A stretch of DNA of 35,802 nucleotides from CALSPH01 sp041690035 (GTDB lineage: Bacteria > Bacteroidota > Bacteroidia > NS11-12g > UBA955). The stretch spans positions 1-35,802 of the forward strand of contig JBDNFC010000064.1 of assembly GCA_041690035.1 (NCBI GenBank). The letters are read 5' to 3'. The translations under genes and the position numbers were made by a program. Positions 7,369 through 14,433 of this stretch are shown in pieces. Positions within the stretch are counted from its first letter, which is position 1; each line of letters opens with the position of its first letter. The notes under the pieces were generated by a model, which was given only the letters and a program-made list of their open reading frames with translations, searched no databases and had not been told where the DNA came from.

Positions 7369-8492
7369 ATGCAATATATTTAGATAATGCTGCAACCACA
7401 CCTATTGCTCCAAATGTAGCCGCAAGAATGAATGATATTCTATGCTCAGATTTTGGAAATCCATCGTCTATATATGCTACCGGCAGAAAGGCAAAAGGCA
7501 TTATAGAAGAAAGCAGGGTAAAAATTGCTAAACTATTAAATGCAAATACAAGTGAAATTTATTTTACAAGTGGTGGCACAGAGTCAGATAATTTTGCTTT
7601 AATAAATCCGATAGAATGTTTGGGAATAACGCACCTGATAACATCTCCTATCGAGCATCATGCAGTATTAAACACAGCAAATTATTTAGCAAATAAACAT
7701 GCCATTAAGTTATCTTTGCTCAGTGTAGATAGACTTGGAAAAATTAATTTGAACGACTTAGAAGATTTATTAAAAACAAATCCGCAAACATTGGTGTCTT
7801 TAATGCATGGAAATAATGAGTTAGGCAATCTTAACGATTTAAATGCCATTGCCAATTTATGTAAAAAATATGATGCAGTTTTCCATACTGATGCAGTGCA
7901 AACCATAGGATATTTTAATTTTGATTTAGAAAATGCCCACATTAGTTTATTATCTGCATCTGCCCACAAGTTTAATGGACCAAAAGGCGTAGGTTTTTTA
8001 TACATAAATAAAAAAGTTAAAACAAAAGCACTCATTCATGGTGGTGGACAAGAGCGCAATATGAGAGCAGGCACAGAAAATGTGGCAGGCATAGCTGGCA
8101 TGGCTTTGGCTTTAGAAAATTGTTACAATAATTTAGCAGAGAAATCATCCCATATTAAAAACATAAAATCTTATTTTGTGGAACAAGTAAAAAAGGAATT
8201 ACCCGAAGTTACTTTTAATGGAGACTTAGCCAATAGCCACTATACAGTAGCTAACATTTCTATTCCTAGCAAACTAAATACAGATCTTCTACTTTTTAAC
8301 CTAGACCTAAAAGGTATTGCAGCAAGCGGAGGATCTGCTTGCAGTTCTGGTGCGCATGCAGGCAGTCATGTATTACAGGCGATAAAAGCAGATGAAAGTA
8401 AAGCAAATATTAGGTTTAGTTTCGGCATTTATAATACCATTGAAGAAATTGATAAAACCATCCTGACCCTTAAATCAATCCTTATAACATAA
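7365..8492 (+). CDS. Cysteine desulfurase (NifS/IscS family)
   Basis: This 375-residue, fold-type I PLP enzyme transfers sulfur from cysteine to a protein persulfide for Fe-S clusters or thio-modification. Visible landmarks are YLDNAATTP at the N-terminus, FTSGGTESDN, the PLP-binding Asp/Gln stretch HTDAVQTIG, the Schiff-base Lys in SASAHKFNGPKG, and the loop RAGTENVAGIAG. The catalytic Cys loop GGSACSSGAHAGSHVL is of the short, class I (IscS/NifS) type. Length is normal. It overlaps the ureohydrolase by 4 nt (ATGA) and ends 11 nt before the isoaspartyl peptidase, so it belongs to the efp operon. No iscU or other Fe-S genes are nearby; which acceptor it serves is unknown. Confidence 0.92.
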   Translation: MNAIYLDNAATTPIAPNVAARMNDILCSDFGNPSSIYATGRKAKGIIEESRVKIAKLLNANTSEIYFTSGGTESDNFALINPIECLGITHLITSPIEHHAVLNTANYLANKHAIKLSLLSVDRLGKINLNDLEDLLKTNPQTLVSLMHGNNELGNLNDLNAIANLCKKYDAVFHTDAVQTIGYFNFDLENAHISLLSASAHKFNGPKGVGFLYINKKVKTKALIHGGGQERNMRAGTENVAGIAGMALALENCYNNLAEKSSHIKNIKSYFVEQVKKELPEVTFNGDLANSHYTVANISIPSKLNTDLLLFNLDLKGIAASGGSACSSGAHAGSHVLQAIKADESKANIRFSFGIYNTIEEIDKTILTLKSILIT

Positions 8493-8503
8493 CACAATTT
8501 TCG

Positions 8504-9433
8504 ATGAATATTCCTATAAAAATATTAATACATGGTGGAGCTGGAACGATACTTAAAAAAGATTTAACAGATATTAAAGAGCAGGAATACTTGACCGCTT
8601 TAAAAACGGCATCAGATTTAGGCTATATGGCATTGGCAGATGGTTTATCATCAATTGAAGCTGTAAATATAGCCATTATCAGTTTAGAAAATAATGCTTT
8701 GTTTAATGCAGGCAAAGGAAGCGTTTTTACTGCAGAGGGAAAGCATGAAATGGATGCAGCAATTATGTGCGGAAAAACTTTAAATGCAGGAGCAGTGGCC
8801 ATGGTAAGCGGGATTAAAAACCCCATCAATCTTGCAAAATTGGTGATGGAGCAATCACCTCATGTATTTTTAGCTTCATCGGGTGCAATGGCTTTTGCTA
8901 ATGCAATGGGGATACCCATATTAGAAAACGATTATTTTTATGATGAGTATAGATATCAGCAATGGCAAGAAATTAAAAACACGGACGAATTTACATTAGA
9001 TCATCAAACTAAAAAAGAGGGAAAATTTGGTACTGTAGGCGCTGTAGCTTTAGATTTACATGGCAATATAGCTGCTGGAACAAGCACTGGAGGTATGACC
9101 AATAAAAAATTTGGCAGAATAGGAGATAGCCCAATTATTGGTGCTGGCACTTATGCAAATAATAAAACATGTGCAATTTCTTGCACTGGAAGTGGTGAAT
9201 TTTTTATGCGGGCAGTAGTAGCCTATGATATTTCTTGTTTAATTGAATATAAAGCGATGGATTTGCAAACTGCTTGCGATTTTGTGATAAAAGACAAACT
9301 TGTAAAACAAAATGGAGATGGTGGCCTAATAGGAATAAATAATAAAGGTGAAAGTGCATTCTCATTTAATACAGAAGGGATGTATAGGGCCATACGAAGT
9401 GAAAATCATCAGGAATTAGCCATTTATAAATAG
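8504..9433 (+). CDS. iaaA: Isoaspartyl peptidase / type III (plant-type) asparaginase
   Basis: This 309-residue N-terminal nucleophile hydrolase is made as a proenzyme that cuts itself before a Thr. The predicted nucleophile is Thr177 in KFGTVGAVALD; the E. coli IaaA nucleophile is Thr179. Other family features are IHGGAG near the N-terminus, NAGKGSVFTAEGKHEMDAAIM, GTSTGGMTNKKFGRIGDSPI and GAGTYANN. The family splits beta-aspartyl dipeptides, including beta-Asp-Arg, the product of cyanophycinase. It is the last gene of the efp operon. Its 3' end overlaps by 10 nt with the oppositely oriented cyanophycinase, which supports a role in the final step of cyanophycin breakdown. No signal peptide is seen. 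Confidence 0.92.
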   Translation: MNIPIKILIHGGAGTILKKDLTDIKEQEYLTALKTASDLGYMALADGLSSIEAVNIAIISLENNALFNAGKGSVFTAEGKHEMDAAIMCGKTLNAGAVAMVSGIKNPINLAKLVMEQSPHVFLASSGAMAFANAMGIPILENDYFYDEYRYQQWQEIKNTDEFTLDHQTKKEGKFGTVGAVALDLHGNIAAGTSTGGMTNKKFGRIGDSPIIGAGTYANNKTCAISCTGSGEFFMRAVVAYDISCLIEYKAMDLQTACDFVIKDKLVKQNGDGGLIGINNKGESAFSFNTEGMYRAIRSENHQELAIYK

Positions 9434-10302
9434 TTGTTTTCTAAGTGCTGATACTCGTCTAAAGTAGGCACTTTGGTTGTTCTATTTTCGTAATTAAACT
9501 GATCTCCATTTGCTAAAATATGAACCTTTAGATTGGTAAGGGTCATAGGCATTTTATCGTCTAATTGCAAAATGTTATTATGGTCAAGGGTACTCGGGTC
9601 TAAAACAATAACCATACCTGAACCTATTACAGTAAAAGATTTATTTTTAATAATAATACCCGTATCTTCTGATAATCCAATGCCCAAAAGCATTGGAAAA
9701 AGTGCAACAGCTTGGCTTAGTCTGCCAAACCTGCCTCGCGTTATAAAATGTGAGTCTATGATTAATTGTGGCACAAAAGCCATCCCTTTATTCATCTTTA
9801 CAGCCCCTTTTATTAAGGATTCGGTTATATTTCCTCCTGCTATCATTTCATAAGACATACACATGGCACCTGCACTTGTGCCGGCAATAACAAATTTTTC
9901 ATTTGCATAACGGTGTTGAAGTATTAGGTGAAATTGTGTATTAAATATATACTTAGTTATTTTAGATTGATCGCCACCAGAAAACAATACTCCATTGCAA
10001 TGACTTAGTAAATCAATGTTTTCTTTTTTATCTGCTTCTGATTTAGAATTTATTGAAAGTACTTTAATATTGGTGCAACCAAGTTTTTGAAATGCATATA
10101 AGTACCCCTCTCCTACTTCTTTTTGAATACTACTTGCAGTTGGTATCACTAAAATTAATGCATCTGTGCCTCCACACTCCTTTACAACATTAGCCAAAAT
10201 ACTAGTTTCTATAAAATCTAAAGTGTAATTTTCGCTAATATTTTTGGTGCCTTTATCCTCATTTCCTCCTATAGGGATTAAAATTCCTTTACTCATTTGC
10301 AT
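9424..10302 (-). CDS. cphB: Cyanophycinase (peptidase family S51)
   Basis: This 292-residue serine exopeptidase cuts cyanophycin into beta-Asp-Arg dipeptides. It opens with GILIPIGGNEDKG, typical of the family. The nucleophile elbow AGTSAGAM (Ser about residue 143) and the segment IDSHFITRGRFGRL, which carries the catalytic His and Arg of the active site, are intact. GVLFSGGDQSKI is also typical. Length is normal for intracellular cyanophycinases (about 270-290) and there is no signal peptide. The start could be the ATG at 10302 or the one two codons on at 10296; 10302 sits 5 nt after a promoter-like box. It is divergent from cphA and convergent with iaaA, with which it overlaps by 10 nt. Confidence 0.93.
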   Translation of the reverse strand: MQMSKGILIPIGGNEDKGTKNISENYTLDFIETSILANVVKECGGTDALILVIPTASSIQKEVGEGYLYAFQKLGCTNIKVLSINSKSEADKKENIDLLSHCNGVLFSGGDQSKITKYIFNTQFHLILQHRYANEKFVIAGTSAGAMCMSYEMIAGGNITESLIKGAVKMNKGMAFVPQLIIDSHFITRGRFGRLSQAVALFPMLLGIGLSEDTGIIIKNKSFTVIGSGMVIVLDPSTLDHNNILQLDDKMPMTLTNLKVHILANGDQFNYENRTTKVPTLDEYQHLENNYL

Positions 10303-10306
10303 AATT

Positions 10307-10336
10307 CAACAATATTTGTATTTTTACCACCGCAAA
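10307..10336 (-). promoter_or_regulatory. cphB: Possible cphB promoter
   Basis: On the minus strand TTTG (10333-10336), 18 nt and TATTGTTG (10307-10314, one mismatch to TAnnTTTG) form a plausible promoter. The TTTG is the outer edge of the palindrome at 10332-10353. The box ends 5 nt before the ATG at 10302. Confidence 0.35.
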
Positions 10337-10353
10337 AAAAAGCTTTTTTTTGC
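10332..10353. promoter_or_regulatory. Perfect palindrome between cphB and cphA (candidate operator)
   Basis: The 22-nt sequence GC, eight A, GC, eight T, GC is its own exact reverse complement. It lies between two divergent genes, so it is not a terminator for either. Each arm places a TTTG where a -33 element could sit. It may be a regulator site, an intrinsically bent A-tract, or a hairpin in the cphA leader. It does not resemble the E. coli ARG box. Confidence 0.45.
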
Positions 10354-10382
10354 TCAAAAACAGTTTTAGAAAAATATTTTAT

Positions 10383-13064
10383 ATGAAGATTATTAACATT
10401 AATGCAATGCGAGGGCCAAATTATTGGTCTGTAAGAAGGCATAAACTTGTCGTAATGGTATTAGACCTAGAAGAATTAGAGGAATTGCCTACCAATAAAA
10501 TAACAGGCTTCTTAGAAAGGTTGATAATCATGTTTCCAACAATGCAAAGCCATCGGTGTTCTGTTGGCAAAGAAGGAGGCTTTTTTGAAAGGGTAAAAGA
10601 AGGCACTTGGATGGGGCATGTGATTGAACATATCGCATTAGAAATTCAAACTTTAGCAGGCATGAATGTAGGTTTTGGACGCACAAGAGATTATGGCGAA
10701 AAAGGTGTTTACAATGTTGTTTTTGATTATTTAGAAGAAAAAGTCGGGATATTTGCTGCAAAAGCATCTGTCAGAATTGCAGAAGCTTTGATAGCGGCAC
10801 AAGAATATGACTTGGCAGAAGATATACAATACATGAGAGAATTGAGAGAGCAAGAAAGACTAGGCCCAAGTACCGCCTCTATTATTAATGAAGCCGTTAG
10901 CAGAGGCATTCCATGGATAAGGTTAAACAAATATTCTTTATGCCAATTGGGTTATGGAGCAAATCAAAAGAGAATACAAGCCACTATTACTAGTCAAACA
11001 AGTAGTATTGGTGTGGGAATAGCTTGTGATAAAGAAGATACAAAATACCTATTAGAACAAGCAGAAATTCCTGTGCCTAAAGGCGAAATAGTGCGCAGTC
11101 TTGCAGGATTGCAAGATGCCATAAAATATTTGGGGTTTCCATTGGTAATTAAGCCCATCAATGGCAATCATGGCAGGGGCATTACTACAGATATAAAGAA
11201 TGAAGAAAGCGCAACAAAGGCTTATGAGGCAGCAAAAGAAATTTCTAGGTCAGTTATAGTAGAAAAATACATTACTGGTGAGGATTATAGACTACTTGTA
11301 ATTAATTATAAACTTGTAGCTGCAGCAAAAAGGACACCTGCACAAGTTATTGGGGACGGAAAATCAAGTATCCAAATGCTGATAGATGCTATCAATAGAG
11401 ACCCAAAAAGAGGTTATGGCCACGAAAAAGTACTTACTTATATTACCATAGACGAAATGAGTATGCAATTGCTTAGAAAACAAAATTATACCCTTGATAC
11501 CGTTTTGAAAAAAGATGAAATATTGAACCTGAAAGATACGGCAAATTTAAGCACGGGTGGCACATCTGTGGATGTAACAGAAATGGTACATCCCTATAAT
11601 ATATTTATGGCAGAAAGAATTGCCAAAATAATAGGCTTAGATATTTGTGGTATAGATATTATGACATCAAGCATAAGCGAGCCATTGCCAGAAACGGCAG
11701 GAGCAATATTAGAGGTGAATGCTGCACCTGGTTTTAGAATGCATCTAGACCCCGCTTATGGCTTGCCTAGAAACATTGCAGCACCTGTAATTGATATGCT
11801 ATTTCCCAATGGAGAGGATTATAGAATACCTATTATTGCTGTAACAGGCACCAATGGAAAAACAACCACCACGAGGTTAATTGCTCATTTATTTAAACTT
11901 AAAGGATTTAAAGTTGGCTACACCACTACAGATGGCATTTACATTCAGAATAGATTACTGGTAAAAGGCGATTGCACAGGCCCGCAAAGCACAGAGTTTG
12001 TGCTAAAAGATCCTACGGTAAATTTAGCAGTACTAGAATGTGCACGCGGTGGCATACTGAGAGCTGGCTTAGGATTTCATCAATGTGATATTGGCATTGT
12101 TACCAATATTGCAGCAGATCACCTTGGGCTAAAAGGCATTCATACCCTTACTCAATTATCAAAAGTAAAAGGTGTAATTCCTGAAACAGTGAGACCAGGT
12201 GGCTATGCCATATTAAATGCAGATGATGATATGGTTTATAATATGAGAGATAATTTACAATGTAATGTGGCTTTATTCTCAATGGACGAAAACAATCCTA
12301 AATTATTAAAACATATGAAAACTGGTGGACTTTCTGCCATTTATGAAAATGGATACATAACTATTTGCAAGGGAGAATGGAAACTAAGGGTAATAAAAGC
12401 GGTAAATGTGCCTCTAACAATGGGCGGTAAAGCTCTATTTATGATACAAAATGTATTGCCAGCAGTGCTCTCTGCATTTATACAAAAAGTAAAAATTGAA
12501 GATATTTCTGTAGGCTTAGAATCCTTTATTCCATCGCCAGCTCAAACGCCAGGGAGGCTAAATTATTTTGAATTTAATAACTTCAATCTGTTGCTTGACT
12601 TTGCCCATAACCCAGCAGGACTGCGTGCACTTCATAAATTAGTAGAAAGGATGGATGGAAAACCAAAAGTAGGCATTATAGCTGGTATAGGAGATAGAAG
12701 GGATGAAGATAATATTGAAATAGGAAAAGTAGCGGCTGAAATGTTTGACGAAATAATCATCCGACAAGATAAAAATCTAAGAGGTCAATCTGAAGATGCA
12801 ATCATAAAACTATTGGTGCAAGGCATAGAACAAGTAAAACCTTTAAAGCCCTACAAAATTATAACTTCTGAAAAAGAAGCGATAGCATTTGCTATTGATA
12901 ATGTAAAAAAAGGTACACTAATAATACTTTGCAGTGATGTGGTGCCAGATGCTCTGCAACAAGTGATGGCTTATAAAGAAGAGGAATCTAAATCTTTATA
13001 TTCTTTTACTAAAAGTGATATCCCTAATTTAGGTGATAAGGAGCACCTTGCTTTAAGCAATTAA
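10383..13064 (+). CDS. cphA: Cyanophycin synthetase (CphA1 type)
   Basis: The ATG at 10383 gives 893 residues beginning MKIININAMRGPNYWS, the conserved start; the longer frame opens with a TTG at 10350 and adds 11 unlikely residues. The enzyme adds Asp to the backbone and Arg to each side chain, using two ATP. Domains: N-terminal domain (1-160) with an HVIEH motif at residues 79-83; ATP-grasp domain (about 220-480) with KPINGNHGRGITTDI near 256-270 and EVNAAPGFRMHLDP; Mur-ligase-like domain (about 485-885) with an intact P-loop VTGTNGKTTTTRL near 486, ECARGGILRAGLG, NIAADHLG and DFAHNPAGL. Both active sites look complete, unlike CphA2, so free Arg and Asp are the expected substrates. It is followed by pepT after 20 nt. 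Confidence 0.95.
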   Translation: MKIININAMRGPNYWSVRRHKLVVMVLDLEELEELPTNKITGFLERLIIMFPTMQSHRCSVGKEGGFFERVKEGTWMGHVIEHIALEIQTLAGMNVGFGRTRDYGEKGVYNVVFDYLEEKVGIFAAKASVRIAEALIAAQEYDLAEDIQYMRELREQERLGPSTASIINEAVSRGIPWIRLNKYSLCQLGYGANQKRIQATITSQTSSIGVGIACDKEDTKYLLEQAEIPVPKGEIVRSLAGLQDAIKYLGFPLVIKPINGNHGRGITTDIKNEESATKAYEAAKEISRSVIVEKYITGEDYRLLVINYKLVAAAKRTPAQVIGDGKSSIQMLIDAINRDPKRGYGHEKVLTYITIDEMSMQLLRKQNYTLDTVLKKDEILNLKDTANLSTGGTSVDVTEMVHPYNIFMAERIAKIIGLDICGIDIMTSSISEPLPETAGAILEVNAAPGFRMHLDPAYGLPRNIAAPVIDMLFPNGEDYRIPIIAVTGTNGKTTTTRLIAHLFKLKGFKVGYTTTDGIYIQNRLLVKGDCTGPQSTEFVLKDPTVNLAVLECARGGILRAGLGFHQCDIGIVTNIAADHLGLKGIHTLTQLSKVKGVIPETVRPGGYAILNADDDMVYNMRDNLQCNVALFSMDENNPKLLKHMKTGGLSAIYENGYITICKGEWKLRVIKAVNVPLTMGGKALFMIQNVLPAVLSAFIQKVKIEDISVGLESFIPSPAQTPGRLNYFEFNNFNLLLDFAHNPAGLRALHKLVERMDGKPKVGIIAGIGDRRDEDNIEIGKVAAEMFDEIIIRQDKNLRGQSEDAIIKLLVQGIEQVKPLKPYKIITSEKEAIAFAIDNVKKGTLIILCSDVVPDALQQVMAYKEEESKSLYSFTKSDIPNLGDKEHLALSN

Positions 13065-13084
13065 GAAGATGATAAAATGATAAG

Positions 13085-14329
13085 ATGATAAAAAATTATA
13101 AGCACAGCGTAAAAGACCGTTTTTTGAAATATGTTTGTATTGATACGCAAAGCAATCCTGATAGCAGCAGTTTTCCTAGCACAGAAAAGCAAAAAAACTT
13201 AGCCAAAATTTTGGAAGAAGAGTTAAAAAACATAGGTGTATTAGATGCATTTATGGATGAGCATGGTTATGTTTTTGGCACCATACCTGCAAGTAAAGGA
13301 ATTGTAAATAAACCAACCATTTGTTTTTGCAGCCACATAGATACTGCGCCAGACTGCAGCGGCACTGATGTTAAACCGATTATGCACTCCAAATATAATG
13401 GTCAACCCATTATTCTGCCCGATGACATAAGTCAAATTATAACAAAGGAACAACACCCTTATTTAAAAGAAAAAATTGGCGATGACATTATAACAGCAAG
13501 CGGCAAAACACTGCTAGGCGCGGATGATAAAGCAGGCGTAGCCATTATTATGGATTTAGCAGCCTATTTTATTCAAAACCCAAGTGCCAAGCACTCAGAA
13601 ATCAGGATACTTTTTACCCCTGACGAAGAGGTGGGCAGAGGAGTTGAAAAATTGGATATGAAAAAAGTAAATGCTAACTTTGGTTTTACCTTAGATGGAG
13701 GTAAACTAGGCAGTTTAGAATATGAGTCTTTTTCTGCTGATGCTATGAAATTTAGGTTTAAAGGAATTGCCGCTCACCCTGGATATGCTAAAAATAAATT
13801 AGTGAACGCAGTAAAGGTGGCTTCATATTTTTTAAATTTATTACCAAAAGATAATTGGTCGCCTGAAACTACTGAAGAAAACGAAGGTTTTGTTCATCCA
13901 ATGAGTATTACTGGACATTTGGAAGAGGCTAAAGTTGAATTTATTATACGCTCTTTTGACACCCAAATGCTAAAAAACTACGAAGACAAATTAATTAACT
14001 ATGCCCAAGAAGCCATTAAAGCATTTGAAGGAAGTGCTTTTGATTATGAAGTTAAAGAACAATATAGAAATATGGGTGAAATTATAAACCAACATACATA
14101 CATAATCGACTTTGCAAAAGCAGCAATGCAAAAAATAGGTATTGAGCCCATCGTAGAAAAAATAAGGGGCGGCACAGATGGCTCTAGGCTTTCTTTTATG
14201 GGTTTACCTTGCCCAAATCTATTTACAGGCGAAATGGCTATTCATAGCAAACACGAGTTTGTGAGTGTGCAAGATATGGAAAAAGCAGTAGCAGTTTGTG
14301 CAGAAATCTGTGCTATGGCTTCTTCTTAA
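13085..14329 (+). CDS. pepT: Peptidase T (tripeptide aminopeptidase)
   Basis: This 414-residue M20B metallopeptidase removes the N-terminal residue of tripeptides in the cytoplasm. The five metal-ligand motifs are present: SHIDTAPD (His), LLGADDKAGVA (bridging Asp), FTPDEEVGRG (catalytic Glu and ligand Glu), TLDGG (Asp) and SKHEF (His). The inserted dimerisation domain contains AAHPGYAKNKLVNAV and the substrate loop RGGTDGSRLSFMGLPCPN is typical of PepT. It starts 20 nt after cphA and is probably cotranscribed with it. The junction holds three near-copies of GATGATAA in tandem (13067-13090). The link to cyanophycin is positional only; general peptide turnover is as likely. Confidence 0.93.
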   Translation: MIKNYKHSVKDRFLKYVCIDTQSNPDSSSFPSTEKQKNLAKILEEELKNIGVLDAFMDEHGYVFGTIPASKGIVNKPTICFCSHIDTAPDCSGTDVKPIMHSKYNGQPIILPDDISQIITKEQHPYLKEKIGDDIITASGKTLLGADDKAGVAIIMDLAAYFIQNPSAKHSEIRILFTPDEEVGRGVEKLDMKKVNANFGFTLDGGKLGSLEYESFSADAMKFRFKGIAAHPGYAKNKLVNAVKVASYFLNLLPKDNWSPETTEENEGFVHPMSITGHLEEAKVEFIIRSFDTQMLKNYEDKLINYAQEAIKAFEGSAFDYEVKEQYRNMGEIINQHTYIIDFAKAAMQKIGIEPIVEKIRGGTDGSRLSFMGLPCPNLFTGEMAIHSKHEFVSVQDMEKAVAVCAEICAMASS

Positions 14330-14421
14330 ATTATTAAGTAAAAGCTATATATTTTATTCCTCAATTGAATCCTGCAGAGCTTAAGTAATTAAAAATCCTT
14401 TTTATTTCTACTTTTTAAACA

Positions 14422-14429
14422 TAAATTTG
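14422..14429 (+). promoter_or_regulatory. -7 box of the SGNH esterase gene
   Basis: TAAATTTG matches TAnnTTTG; its last base is 5 nt before the ATG at 14434. No TTTG was seen at the -33 position. Confidence 0.45.
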
Positions 14430-14433
14430 CCTA

